Assembly (NCBI RefSeq): GCF_011493005.1
Contig: NZ_CP049156.1
Span: 1,116,001-1,180,000 of the forward strand
DNA from: Caballeronia sp. SBC1
GTDB taxonomy: Bacteria; Pseudomonadota; Gammaproteobacteria; Burkholderiales; Burkholderiaceae
Reading direction: 5' to 3'
Length of the DNA stretch: 64,000 nucleotides
In this document: positions 7,635-15,701 of the stretch, piece by piece
Position numbering within the stretch: the stretch's first letter is position 1
Layout: the number at the start of each line of letters is the position of its first letter
The notes under the pieces: generated by a model
Databases searched by the model: none
What the model was told of the DNA's origin: nothing
What the model saw: the letters and a program-made list of their open reading frames with translations, nothing else
Translations under genes and position numbers: made by a program

Positions 7635-9119
7635 TCAACCGCGACGCAACTCCGCTGGTGGCACCTTCATCAAATGGCGATACTTCGCCACGGTCCGGCG
7701 CGCCACGATCACGCCCTGATCTGCAAGCATTTTGGCGAGGCTGACATCGGATAGCGGATCGCTGCTGCTCTCCTTCGCAATCATTTCCTTCAGGAGTGCA
7801 CGGACCGCCGCAGCCGAGCAGGTACCACCACTTTCTGTGCTGAGTTCGCGCGGGAAGAAGTGCTTGAACTCGAAGATGCCGCGCGGCGTGGACATGTACT
7901 TGTTGCCCGTCGCGCGCGAGATGGTCGACTCGTGGAGTTCGAGTTCGTCGGCGACATCGCGCAGCACCAGCGGTTTCAACGCGATTTCCCCGTAGTCGAA
8001 GAACGCCTTCTGATGCGTCACGATGCATTCCGCCACGCGCTGGATCGTCGTGAAGCGTTGCTGGGCGTTGCGAATCAGCCAGCGTGCTTCCTGCAATTGT
8101 TGGGCGAGCGGCGAGCGGCTCGCTCCGGCCGACTGCGCGAACAGCTCGGCATACATGCGATGTATGCGCGCGCGGGGCAACACGGCGGGGTTGATCGTCA
8201 CGACCCAGTTCTTCTTTACCTGGCGCACGATCACGTCGGGCACCACATAGTTGTCTTCCGCCGCGCCATAGTTCGCGCCTGGCTTGGGGTCGAGCTTGCG
8301 TACAAGAGCACACGCAATGCGCAGTTCTTCCGCGCTGCAGCCAATTTTCTTCTGCAACTCGGCTTGCTCGCGGCGCGCGAGCCGCTCGAGGTGATGCGTG
8401 ACAATGGCAAGTGCGACTTCGCGTCCCGGCGTTTCCGGCTCAAGCGCGTCGAGTTGCAGCGACAAACATTCGGACAAGTTACGCGCGCCCAGACCAGGTT
8501 TGTCGAGCGATTGCACGAGTTTCAAAGCGATATTCAGCTCACCCTCCGACAACGGCGGCTCTATATCCACAAGCTCCGACAGCTCCTGCAGATCCTGACG
8601 CAGATACCCGTCATCATCGAGTGCTTCGATGATGAGCTGCGCCACTGCGCGGTCACGATCGTTGATGGGATAGAGCCGCAGCGTGTCGTGCAGGGTTTCA
8701 TGCAGCGAGGGTTCTATGCGGACCCAGTCGGCCGGGTCGGAGCCTTCGCCATCGCCGTTATTACGCGTCGATGTCCGGCCGAACGGATCGGATGAAAACT
8801 CGTTCATCGAATCTTCATGCGACTGAGAGTCGTTGCTGTCCGATGTGTCGGCGTTGCTCTCGGCGCTCATGGGGGCATCGACGGGCGTGTTGTGATCGGT
8901 GGCCGCAGGCGTGTCACCCATGGAGTTGCCGTTGTCGGTCGACAGCGCATTGTCTTCTGCTTGCGTCTCGTCGTACTCGAGGAACGGGTTCGTATCGAGC
9001 GCGTTGCGCAATTCCTGTTGAAACTCGAGCGACGAAAGTTGCAGCAGACGAACCGATTGCTGAAGGCGCGGTGTGAGCGCAAGACTTTGCTTGGTGCGTA
9101 GTTCGAGGGAAGGCGGCAT
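7635..9119 (-). CDS. rpoN: RNA polymerase sigma-54 factor RpoN
   Basis: 494 residues from the ATG at 9119; the frame runs further upstream but family similarity begins at MPPSLELRTKQS. Region I (residues ~3-48) is Gln/Leu-rich (LALTPRLQQSVRLLQ). Region II (~50-130) is acidic and variable. The core-binding region follows, then an HTH (ELHESTISRAT) and the RpoN box ARRTVAKYR at ~473-481. It directs transcription from -24/-12 promoters together with NtrC-type activators. The usual betaproteobacterial rpoN neighbours (lptB, hpf, ptsN) are absent, so this is probably a second, accessory copy (rpoN2-like). Confidence 0.96.
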   Translation of the reverse strand: MPPSLELRTKQSLALTPRLQQSVRLLQLSSLEFQQELRNALDTNPFLEYDETQAEDNALSTDNGNSMGDTPAATDHNTPVDAPMSAESNADTSDSNDSQSHEDSMNEFSSDPFGRTSTRNNGDGEGSDPADWVRIEPSLHETLHDTLRLYPINDRDRAVAQLIIEALDDDGYLRQDLQELSELVDIEPPLSEGELNIALKLVQSLDKPGLGARNLSECLSLQLDALEPETPGREVALAIVTHHLERLARREQAELQKKIGCSAEELRIACALVRKLDPKPGANYGAAEDNYVVPDVIVRQVKKNWVVTINPAVLPRARIHRMYAELFAQSAGASRSPLAQQLQEARWLIRNAQQRFTTIQRVAECIVTHQKAFFDYGEIALKPLVLRDVADELELHESTISRATGNKYMSTPRGIFEFKHFFPRELSTESGGTCSAAAVRALLKEMIAKESSSDPLSDVSLAKMLADQGVIVARRTVAKYRHLMKVPPAELRRG

Positions 9120-9616
9120 TGCGTGTTGTTCCTCAATGTTTGGACTTTCGTGGGTCCTTAAGAGCAACAGTCGTGCCATGCGCATTGCAGAGCGCGTTAG
9201 CGCTAGGTTTTAATGCGATTTTCATTCGCTGGGGGCATACCCGGGCGTTCGATCGGCCGGCAAATGCGCGCACTTTTTACACGCGCACGGGCAAAAGCAC
9301 TGCGGATGCGAAGAGGCGCCTCAGGTCTCGCGTCGCAGGTAAACATCGCATGGACAAAACAGCGGACAAGCGGTGCGGCGCATGGTTTCAACGAGAGATC
9401 AACGTTACAAGTGCGATTGTCGCGGACGGGTCCGGCACGTTCTTTGCGAATGAGCTGGTACTACTCGCGGGGTCTTGGCGCCGCGGGTATGAAAAGGGGT
9501 ATGAAAGCGAGCAGGGCTTTGCAGCAAAGATGCTGCGGCCGTACGAGGCGGCCTACGCTCAAATAACACAGCGGCAACGCCGCAGTTTTTTTAAACCAAC
9601 TAGAAGGAGAGTTACG
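9120..9616. other. rpoN / BON-gene divergent intergenic region
   Basis: About 500 bases with no supported gene, holding the upstream regions of rpoN (minus) and of the BON-domain gene (plus). The clearest element is the sigma-54-like promoter at 9433-9448. No obvious sigma-70 promoter for rpoN could be assigned by eye. Confidence 0.4.
9433..9448 (+). promoter_or_regulatory. sigma-54 promoter of BON-domain gene
   Basis: CGGCACG-N4-TTGCG: the GGCACG and TTGC cores are perfect and only the outer base on each side differs from consensus. The predicted start is near 9459, giving a leader of about 158 bases. Confidence 0.6.
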
Positions 9617-9949
9617 ATGAAATCGACCCAATTCCTGAAGGCAGCCGGCGGTATCGCGTGTGTCGTGTTTGCGCTTAACGTCAGCGCACAAACCGCTACG
9701 ACGTCGACAGGCGCCTCCACGTCGATTGGTACAAAGGTCGATGACTCGGCAATTACGACCAAGGTCAAGGCGGAATTGCTGGGTGCAAAGAACGTGAAGT
9801 CCATGCATATCCACGTGAAGACGCGTGCTGGCGTTGTGTCGCTGACGGGTACGGTGCCCTCGGCTGAAGACAAGAGCGGCGCGGAAGATGTGGTGTCGAA
9901 GGTGGACGGCGTGGCGTCAGTGCGCAACCACCTGAAGATTGTAGAGTAA
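9617..9949 (+). CDS. periplasmic BON-domain (OsmY-like) protein
   Basis: 110 residues. The signal peptide is at ~1-25 (FLKAAGGIACVVFALNVSAQ, cleavage after SAQ/A). One BON domain spans ~42-110 (DSAITTKVKAELLGAK, then GVVSLTGTVPS and a VRNHLKIVE end). BON proteins such as OsmY are periplasmic and thought to bind phospholipid surfaces under osmotic stress. The AAGGAGAG ribosome binding site lies eight bases before the ATG. It is preceded by a sigma-54-like promoter and followed by a terminator, so it is monocistronic. Confidence 0.9.
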   Translation: MKSTQFLKAAGGIACVVFALNVSAQTATTSTGASTSIGTKVDDSAITTKVKAELLGAKNVKSMHIHVKTRAGVVSLTGTVPSAEDKSGAEDVVSKVDGVASVRNHLKIVE

Positions 9950-9969
9950 GAGCGGGTAAGCGTTGTAGC

Positions 9970-10005
9970 AAAACGGGCGGCGTGCTCGCTGCTCGTTTTG
10001 TTTTT
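9970..10005 (+). terminator. terminator of BON-domain gene
   Basis: AAAACGGGCGGCG pairs with CGCTGCTCGTTTT (13 bp with two G-T pairs), followed by GTTTTT. Confidence 0.8.
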
Positions 10006-10040
10006 ATCTGGCTGGTAGTTGTGCGGTCGTATGAAGTAAT

Positions 10041-10068
10041 TAATAAGAAGTCCGAATAAGAAGTCCGA
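10041..10068. repeat. tandem duplication, 13 bp
   Basis: AATAAGAAGTCCG occurs twice in direct succession in the upstream region of the gene at 10161. It may be a regulator half-site pair or a replication slip. Confidence 0.5.
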
Positions 10069-10160
10069 ATATATTTAATCTGGATGTATCCCATCACTCA
10101 TAACGGAGCTGGTCTTCGCCCAATCGCGATGAACCAGTTCCTCAGGGAAAGGAGATTTTC

Positions 10161-10478
10161 ATGAACCACACGAAAAAATTTGCTTTGCTCGGCGCGCTGG
10201 CTCTTACGCTCTCAGGACCGGTATTGGCGCAATCCGCCGGAGGCTCGTCAGGCGGACCGACGGCCGGCGCAGGCGCGAGCGAAGTAGGTGGGCACGCTGC
10301 TGCTACCGCAGCACCCACGGAAGGCGGCATGGCAGCTTCCGGGAGCATGGGCATGAGCAAGAAGGGTACGCACGCGACCACTATGCACAAGCAAAACAAG
10401 GCAATGCATGCCCGGGGCGCGTCGGCTGCGGCGGCGGCATCGGCGATGGGCACCAACGACAAGGGTTCACCGCAGTAA
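10161..10478 (+). CDS. small secreted Gly/Ala/Met-rich protein
   Basis: 105 residues. A clear signal peptide (KKFALLGALALTLSGPVLAQ, cleavage after LAQ/S) is followed by a low-complexity mature region rich in Gly, Ala, Ser and Met with several His/Lys (GMSKKGTHATTMHKQNKAMHA). The His/Met content could allow metal binding, but this is only a guess. The strong Shine-Dalgarno AAAGGAG fixes the start. A perfect terminator follows. Confidence 0.7.
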   Translation: MNHTKKFALLGALALTLSGPVLAQSAGGSSGGPTAGAGASEVGGHAAATAAPTEGGMAASGSMGMSKKGTHATTMHKQNKAMHARGASAAAAASAMGTNDKGSPQ

Positions 10479-10525
10479 AACGTCGCAGTAAAACGCGTTA
10501 CCTATTTGCGAGTAGATGTGACAAG

Positions 10526-10558
10526 AACCCGCCGGCTGCGGCAGCCGGCGGGTTTTTT
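10526..10558 (+). terminator. strong terminator
   Basis: Perfect 13-bp stem AACCCGCCGGCTG with 3-base loop and a T6 run, ending the small secreted protein transcript. Confidence 0.9.
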
Positions 10559-10637
10559 CTGGTTTCTGTCGATGCTTTCATAGCCGCGAAAATCAATATG
10601 GATAACGAATCGTTTTGGAATTCATAGGCGCGAATGT

Positions 10638-10672
10638 AAAAAAAGCCGGCGAGCCTTTCGGCGTGCCGGCTT
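10638..10672 (-). terminator. terminator of PA2169-family gene
   Basis: On the minus strand AAGCCGGC ... GCCGGCTTTTTTT forms an 8-bp stem followed by a T-run, about 25 bases after the stop of the gene ending at 10695. Confidence 0.85.
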
Positions 10673-10694
10673 GATTTTGGCATACGACCAGTGA

Positions 10695-11147
10695 TTACGG
10701 TTTGGCAGCCGCGTATTGGTCGCGCAGATCGCGAATGCGGTCGTGATTTTCGATTACGCCCTGGTATTGGCGCTCTACCACGGCACGCACATCTGCCGGC
10801 AATTCCTTGTCTAGCGCGTTACGATAGTTTTTCTTCGCAACGTCTTCGCCGCGCTCGCATTCTTCGAGGATCGCGTGATCGCTACGATGAGTCACGGCCG
10901 ACTTGATATCCACCCAGCCGCGGTGTATCGCTCCACCCACCGTGCCGCCGGTTTCCGGCTTTCCACCCAGCCGCTGGACGACGTCCTGCAACTCGTGCGC
11001 ACCGCGTGCACAGTCCTCGGCACGGCCTGTAAACAGTTGCTTCAGGGTCGCGTCCTTGGTGTCTTCAGCGGCCTTCCGGAAGCCCTTCTCGCCGTCCTTC
11101 GACGTTTCAACCAGATCGTTCAGTACCGATACGATATTAGTGCTCAT
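10695..11147 (-). CDS. PA2169 family four-helix-bundle protein (DUF2383)
   Basis: 150 residues, matching the family length. It starts NIVSVLNDLVETSKDGEKGFR, typical of DUF2383, with conserved helices carrying Glu/His (GAHELQDVVQRLGG; ALDKELPADVRAVVERQY; ENHDRIRDLRD). The fold resembles ferritin-like helical bundles; the function is unknown, often linked to stress. An ideal AAAGGAGG lies before the ATG. On the minus strand a sigma-54-like promoter lies about 73-88 bases upstream, divergent from a perfect one at 11330. Confidence 0.88.
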   Translation of the reverse strand: MSTNIVSVLNDLVETSKDGEKGFRKAAEDTKDATLKQLFTGRAEDCARGAHELQDVVQRLGGKPETGGTVGGAIHRGWVDIKSAVTHRSDHAILEECERGEDVAKKNYRNALDKELPADVRAVVERQYQGVIENHDRIRDLRDQYAAAKP

Positions 11148-11219
11148 ATGAACCTCCTTTGAGTAATCGAAGATGGCCCGCGGTCCTCTGCTTCCCCGGA
11201 TCGCGGTCCAAGGGATAGA

Positions 11220-11235
11220 CGCAACGGCTGTGCCC
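11220..11235 (-). promoter_or_regulatory. candidate sigma-54 promoter of PA2169-family gene
   Basis: Read on the minus strand: GGGCACA-N4-TTGCG, three mismatches to consensus with correct spacing. It lies 95 bases from the plus-strand promoter at 11330 in the opposite direction, so one upstream activator site could serve both. Confidence 0.5.
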
Positions 11236-11329
11236 GATACTCGCGGTTCGATGCCGGGATGCGGGTAGTTTTGGGTTAGCGGCCGGTCATCAATATTCCC
11301 AACCGCCCCTTAGAAACAGAGCCAATGCG

Positions 11330-11345
11330 TGGCACGCGCTTTGCT
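11330..11345 (+). promoter_or_regulatory. perfect sigma-54 promoter
   Basis: TGGCACG-N4-TTGCT matches the RpoN consensus at all twelve positions. The predicted start is near 11357, giving a leader of about 38 bases before the ATG at 11395. Confidence 0.8.
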
Positions 11346-11394
11346 CTAAGAGTTTTGCTCTAAGAATTGCCAAAAATCGAATGTCGGAGAAGCA

Positions 11395-11643
11395 ATGGCC
11401 ATTAGTACCCGCGAGTTTCTTGTGTTCGTTGCAATCGTCACATCCGCGATCGTGCTGGAAGTACGCCAGCATGGTACCGATGAAAATCTCGCGGCCGTGC
11501 ATACGCAATCGACCCACGAAGGGCTGTGCAACCCAGAGGCGTCAGCATTGAAGAACGGCCCCCCGCACCCGAGTTGCGAACCGGCGAACGACGTGCAAAG
11601 CACCGGTGCCCAGCCGAGAGCGCGGGTTCAATTGTGGGTGTAA
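11395..11643 (+). CDS. small single-span membrane protein, unknown function
   Basis: 82 residues. One N-terminal hydrophobic helix (FLVFVAIVTSAIVLEV) is followed by a polar tail with two Cys and many Pro, Glu and His. GGAGA lies six bases before the ATG. No family is recognised. By itself the coding call would be weak; the perfect sigma-54 promoter 50 bases upstream and the terminator-like hairpin downstream support a real gene. Confidence 0.55.
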   Translation: MAISTREFLVFVAIVTSAIVLEVRQHGTDENLAAVHTQSTHEGLCNPEASALKNGPPHPSCEPANDVQSTGAQPRARVQLWV

Positions 11644-11682
11644 GGGTGGATGCAATTCGCGGCGTTCCGCAGCACATACAGA

Positions 11683-11717
11683 GTAAATCAGGTCGCTTGA
11701 GAAGCGACCTGATTTAC
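11683..11717. terminator. perfect 16-bp hairpin between convergent genes
   Basis: GTAAATCAGGTCGCTT and its exact complement are separated by GAG. It sits between converging genes (ends at 11643 and 11742). There is no clean T-run, but the AT-rich foot could allow termination in both directions. Confidence 0.6.
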
Positions 11718-11741
11718 CCTAAGCGCTAGAAATTCCCGATC

Positions 11742-12347
11742 TTACGCACGCGGTGCCGCGAATTCACGAACGGGCTCAGGTGGCTTGACCGGATCGAAGT
11801 CGGCCCAGCGGCCATTGCGCCATTGGCCCGATGCACGCTCGACCTCAATACCGCCTGCATCGCGAAGAATGGCGGCTACTTGCGCCTGCAATTCCGGGCC
11901 AACATGAACCGCGACCACAACGCCGGAATGCCTCGCGTCGAGGGCGTTAGCCGAGCCATGATTTTCGGAGCTGATTGAATCCGCGGCCGGGCGTTTGCCG
12001 GACTTTGCATGCGACATGGCGCCAATCAGCGACCCGACATAGGCGCCTGCTCCGGCAGCAAGAACGGCGGCCAGCCAAGGCGCCTTGGTCAATACGAAGA
12101 TGCCCGCTCCGACAATAGCGCCGATCACCGCACCGATCGTGGCACCTTTGCCCGCTCCCTTGCCAGCCTCCTTCGCACCGGCGTCCGCGTAGTGGTCGCC
12201 GCCCGTCTCGAGCCGTGCGTGCTGTCCGCTCGGCGCAACGTAGAAGAGCGTGACATCTTCTTCGAGAAATCCGTTCGAAAAAAGACGTTGGGCTGCGGCT
12301 TCGGCTTTAGGAAAGGTTTGAAACCGTCCTGCAATGATCAGAGACAT
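11742..12347 (-). CDS. glycine-zipper membrane protein, unknown function
   Basis: 201 residues from the ATG at 12347, chosen for GGAGG seven bases upstream. Residues ~1-60 look like a small alpha/beta domain (LIIAGRFQTFPKAEAAAQRLF). A glycine-zipper stretch (~62-110: AGKGAGKGATIGAVIGAIVGAGIF and AAVLAAGAGAYVGSLIGAM) can span or insert into a membrane. The C-terminal half is soluble (VVVAVHVGPELQAQVAAILRDAGGIEVERA). The first domain resembles regions in general-stress proteins that sense or bind membranes, but no named family is assigned. It may be cotranscribed with the DUF1488 gene upstream. Confidence 0.75.
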   Translation of the reverse strand: MSLIIAGRFQTFPKAEAAAQRLFSNGFLEEDVTLFYVAPSGQHARLETGGDHYADAGAKEAGKGAGKGATIGAVIGAIVGAGIFVLTKAPWLAAVLAAGAGAYVGSLIGAMSHAKSGKRPAADSISSENHGSANALDARHSGVVVAVHVGPELQAQVAAILRDAGGIEVERASGQWRNGRWADFDPVKPPEPVREFAAPRA

Positions 12348-12417
12348 GAGGACCTCCGGGAAGCGTTTTATTTCAATGAACCGCGTCAATGAAACGATGA
12401 CGGATGGAACACGCCGG

Positions 12418-12705
12418 TCATTCCGGCTCCATGCCCGCCACGCGGAACAGTCCGCTACGTAATACAACGCTCTCTCCGCCATTGCTGTCAAGCGCTTCGG
12501 CGCACACGGAGCGGATCCTCGCGCGCCCTCGCTCGAACGCCGGGAGCAGGTCGTCCTCCCGGATGGACGCAGCACCGAAATGATCCTCGAGCGCTTCGGC
12601 AGAAATGGAACACACCACCGGTTGGCCATCGATCAGCGCGACGAAGTGAAGCGCGAGATCGTCGCCGTCGTAGGTGGGCGTAGCGTCGGAAAACTGGATA
12701 TGCAT
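12418..12705 (-). CDS. DUF1488 family protein
   Basis: 95 residues, starting MHIQFSDATPTYDGDD and containing the DUF1488 pattern (ALHFVALIDGQPVVCSISAEALEDHFGA). It is a small soluble protein of unknown function. The ATG at 12705 has GAGGA seven bases upstream. A longer 118-residue form would start at 12774 in an ATGA overlap with the stop of the next gene; family length favours the shorter one. It forms a likely operon with the DUF4142 gene upstream and the glycine-zipper gene downstream. Confidence 0.8.
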   Translation of the reverse strand: MHIQFSDATPTYDGDDLALHFVALIDGQPVVCSISAEALEDHFGAASIREDDLLPAFERGRARIRSVCAEALDSNGGESVVLRSGLFRVAGMEPE

Positions 12706-12770
12706 GGTCGAGTCCTCATAGGCTGGCCGAGGTTGCGGAAAGGTTGAGGCGAGCGAAGCGGAGGCGGCCG

Positions 12771-13430
12771 TCATGATGTCACGCCCTTCAGTTTGGCGAG
12801 TTCCTGCCCCATTGCATAGTGATGCTTGATAATGGGCAGCGCGCGGGCGGCAACGTTCTTAAGCTGAGTGTTGCCGCCGTTCTTGCTCTCGGTGCTAAAG
12901 ACGGCGACTGCTTTGCGATGCCCGTCCACAGCCACTTGTGCGATGTAAGCCCTGTCGAAATCCGCGCCATGCAATGACTCCAGGCTTCCCGTTACCGACG
13001 CATCCGCGCTTGGCGCCGCCGTGATGCCTTGCCGCTTCGCAACAATATCGAGGTTGCGCGCAAGCCGCGTGTGATCCGCGATCATCCGTTGCGCGAAGCT
13101 CTTGACCTGCACATCCGACGAATTCGTCAATGCCAGCTTGCTGGCCGCAATTTCGGTTGCGCCCGCAGTGCCTGCGTCCTGCACGAATTGCTGATCCGCC
13201 GGCGACAATTTGGATTGGGAAGGGGCGGCGGCTGTCAACGGCGCGTCCGAGCCCGAATTTGCAGGCGCCATCGTATTGGCGTTTTGCGCGCTTGCGTTCA
13301 TCGAAGCAAAACTTGCACTGAGTAAGAGCGCAGCGATCGCGCCTGCGCTGCGCCGCGACAATCGTAGCGTCCTCCCTGGATGCAAAGCGTTCAAGCCCAG
13401 GCAAGTATTCGTCGGCATCGATTTTTTCAT
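12771..13430 (-). CDS. DUF4142 domain periplasmic protein
   Basis: 219 residues. The long signal peptide has hydrophobic core AGAIAALLLSASFASMNASAQ (cleavage near residue 49). The DUF4142 domain spans ~75-215: DQQFVQDAGTAGATEIAASKLAL, SFAQRMIADHTRLARNLDIVA and a C-terminal IKHHYAMGQELAKLKG. This is a ferritin-like four-helix fold with conserved His/Glu, periplasmic, function unknown. The minus-strand upstream region holds CGGATTC-N4-TTGCT (13474 region), a weak sigma-54 resemblance. Confidence 0.88.
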   Translation of the reverse strand: MKKSMPTNTCLGLNALHPGRTLRLSRRSAGAIAALLLSASFASMNASAQNANTMAPANSGSDAPLTAAAPSQSKLSPADQQFVQDAGTAGATEIAASKLALTNSSDVQVKSFAQRMIADHTRLARNLDIVAKRQGITAAPSADASVTGSLESLHGADFDRAYIAQVAVDGHRKAVAVFSTESKNGGNTQLKNVAARALPIIKHHYAMGQELAKLKGVTS

Positions 13431-13493
13431 TCGGTTCTCCGTGGCCTATCGGCAGCAATCCGGAACATTCGGGAGCAATCTGGAATCCGGCAC

Positions 13494-14048
13494 TCAAGCC
13501 CCTTTCTTTCGCTCGCTGAGCGCTTCAATGATGGCTTTGCTGAACGCAGGGAGATCGTCGGGCTTGCGGCTCGTGATGAGATTTCGATCGCGGTGCACCT
13601 CTTCATCGACCCATGTACCTCCGGCGTTGCGGATATCGTCCTGCAGCGTCGGCCAGCTCGTCAGCGTGCGGCCAGACACAATGCCGGCTGAGATTGGCAG
13701 CCAGCCGCCGTGGCAGATCACGGCGATGGGTTTGCCGTCCTTATCGAACTGCTTCACGATGTTTTGCGCGTTCACATCGACGCGGATGGCATCGCCGTTG
13801 ACCACTCCGCCCGGCAATACGACTGCGTCGTAATCGGATGCGCGCGTCTGGTCGAAGGTGGCGTCGACGTTGACCCTGTCGCCCTTGTCGGTGTGCACGA
13901 AACCCTGGATCTGTCCCGGCTTTTGCGAGATCACATGGACTTGGGCGCCGGCTGCCGTCAGCGCCTTTTGCGGTTCGACTAGTTCGGCTTGTTCAAATCC
14001 ATCAACAGCGAGAATCGCGACCTTGTAACCATTGAGGGAATCAGCCAT
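13494..14048 (-). CDS. DJ-1/PfpI family protein (type 1 glutamine amidotransferase-like)
   Basis: 184 residues from the ATG at 14048 (GGAG upstream). Family motifs: VAILAVDGFEQAEL near the N-terminus (with conserved Glu), DYDAVVLPGG, and the nucleophile elbow AVICHGGW with Cys112 and adjacent His113. Relatives (PfpI, YhbO, YajL-type) act as stress-induced proteases, deglycases or chaperones; which applies here cannot be told. A minus-strand sigma-54-like promoter lies about 66-81 bases upstream. Confidence 0.9.
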   Translation of the reverse strand: MADSLNGYKVAILAVDGFEQAELVEPQKALTAAGAQVHVISQKPGQIQGFVHTDKGDRVNVDATFDQTRASDYDAVVLPGGVVNGDAIRVDVNAQNIVKQFDKDGKPIAVICHGGWLPISAGIVSGRTLTSWPTLQDDIRNAGGTWVDEEVHRDRNLITSRKPDDLPAFSKAIIEALSERKKGA

Positions 14049-14113
14049 GAAATAAGCTCCTTGGTGCATTGAACGAACCGGCTCTGGTGTACGGAGCCAC
14101 GTTTGTTCAATTC

Positions 14114-14129
14114 AGCAAAGGGTGTGCCT
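14114..14129 (-). promoter_or_regulatory. candidate sigma-54 promoter of pfpI-like gene
   Basis: On the minus strand AGGCACA-N4-TTGCT: the -12 half is perfect, the -24 half has two mismatches, and the spacing is exact. The predicted start is near 14103, giving a 55-base leader. Confidence 0.55.
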
Positions 14130-14188
14130 ACAAGACTGTAATGCGAGGCTATACGACAGGACCGGATGGGCTGGCGGATCGGCTAATG

Positions 14189-15556
14189 TCAGGCGGTCGC
14201 GGGCGTCTTGCTGCGCGAAATGCGCATCAGGCTGACCATGGTCGCTGCGGCTCCAAAGCCCGCCGCGACGACCAGCGTAATGGTCGTGCCGTGCTGCGGC
14301 GCAATGCCGAAGATTAGTGCGACGAGCGCCGCACCGAGCGTTTGTCCGGAGAGTCGCGCGGTGCCGAGCATGCCGCTTGCGCCACCACTGCGATGACGCG
14401 GCGCCGACGACAGCATCTGGCGATTGTTGGGCGACTGGAACAGACCGAAGCCCAGGCCGCACAGCGCCATGCGCCACGCAATATCGAAGGGCGCGGGATG
14501 CGCTCCAGTCGTCGCGAGCAGGAGCAGGCCGAGCGTCATGATCGCCAGCCCGATGCCGCCGAGCGCCCCCGCTGAATATCGGTCGGAGAGCATGCCGGCG
14601 AGTGGCGCGATGAATACGATCACCAGCGGCCACGGCGTCATCAGGAATCCAGTCTGTACCTGGCTCATGCCAAAGGTGTTCTGCAGCAGGAACGGCAGCG
14701 AGACGAAGGTCAGCATCTGCGCGGTGAACGAGCAGAAGGACGTGACAATGGAGAGCGCGAACACCGGGATTCGCAGCAGATCGATAGGCAAAAGCGGCGC
14801 GGTTTGCGTCAGTTGCCGTCGCACGAAAAAGTATCCGATCAAGCCGGCACCGAGAAACTCGGCGAGCACGTACAGAAGATGTTCGCCGTGGCCGAGCCCA
14901 TCGACGGCGGTAATCGCGAGGCCGAACACCGCCGCGTTCATCAGCGCGCTGAGGTAGTCGTAGGGTTGCCGGTGTCCCGGCGTGCGCGGCAACGCTTTCC
15001 AGCCGACGGCGTACGCGGCGATGCCAATCGGCACGTTGATCGCAAAGAGCCACGGCCAGGGTGCAATCGAGAGAACGCCGGAAGCAACCGTAGGTCCGAT
15101 AACCGACGAGATCGCCACCACGGAGGCGTTGATGCTGACGCCGCGGCCCAGATGCTCGTTGGGATAGATCATGCGCACCAGGGCCGTGTTGACGCTCATG
15201 ATGCCCGCTGCGCCGAACCCTTGTATCACCCGTGCAATGGCGAGCGACGTCAGCGATCCGGAAAGCGCGCAGCCGAACGACGCGATGGTGAACAGCGCGA
15301 GTCCCGACATGTACACCCGCCGGTAGCCGATCCGGTCGCCGAGCGAGGCGAGCGGCAGCAGCGAGACCGTGATGGCAAGCTGATACGCGTTGACCACCCA
15401 GATCGAGTCGGCGGGACTGGCGTTCAGGTTGCGGGCGATGGTGGGAAGTGCGACGTTGGCGATGGCGCCGTCGAGTACTGCGAGCGTAATGCCGAGCGCC
15501 ACGACCAGGATGGCCCAATAGCGCTGGGGAATAGGAAGGCCTTGTTCTGCGTCCAT
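14189..15556 (-). CDS. MFS transporter, DHA2 (EmrB/QacA) type
   Basis: 455 residues with about 14 hydrophobic helices. Signature parts: LAVLDGAIANVALPTIARNL in TM1 (DHA2 motif with Asp), WVVNAYQLAITVSLLPLASLGDRIGYRRVY (motif A), and the mid-protein spacing of 14-TM drug/H+ antiporters. It sits in the inner membrane and likely exports a toxic organic compound or drug by proton exchange; the substrate is unknown. It has no adjacent membrane-fusion or outer-membrane partner. Confidence 0.9.
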   Translation of the reverse strand: MDAEQGLPIPQRYWAILVVALGITLAVLDGAIANVALPTIARNLNASPADSIWVVNAYQLAITVSLLPLASLGDRIGYRRVYMSGLALFTIASFGCALSGSLTSLAIARVIQGFGAAGIMSVNTALVRMIYPNEHLGRGVSINASVVAISSVIGPTVASGVLSIAPWPWLFAINVPIGIAAYAVGWKALPRTPGHRQPYDYLSALMNAAVFGLAITAVDGLGHGEHLLYVLAEFLGAGLIGYFFVRRQLTQTAPLLPIDLLRIPVFALSIVTSFCSFTAQMLTFVSLPFLLQNTFGMSQVQTGFLMTPWPLVIVFIAPLAGMLSDRYSAGALGGIGLAIMTLGLLLLATTGAHPAPFDIAWRMALCGLGFGLFQSPNNRQMLSSAPRHRSGGASGMLGTARLSGQTLGAALVALIFGIAPQHGTTITLVVAAGFGAAATMVSLMRISRSKTPATA

Positions 15557-15701
15557 CGGTCGGGGAAAGGAGGGGAGCGGGAGGGGAGCGGCGAAGTGTA
15601 AGGCTCGCGCCTTTCAGACGGTTTACTTCAAGACGCTCAAGGCCGCGCGACGACGTGCAAGCCGACGCGCGCGACCCAGGTCCGGCGCTTATTTCACCTG
15701 C

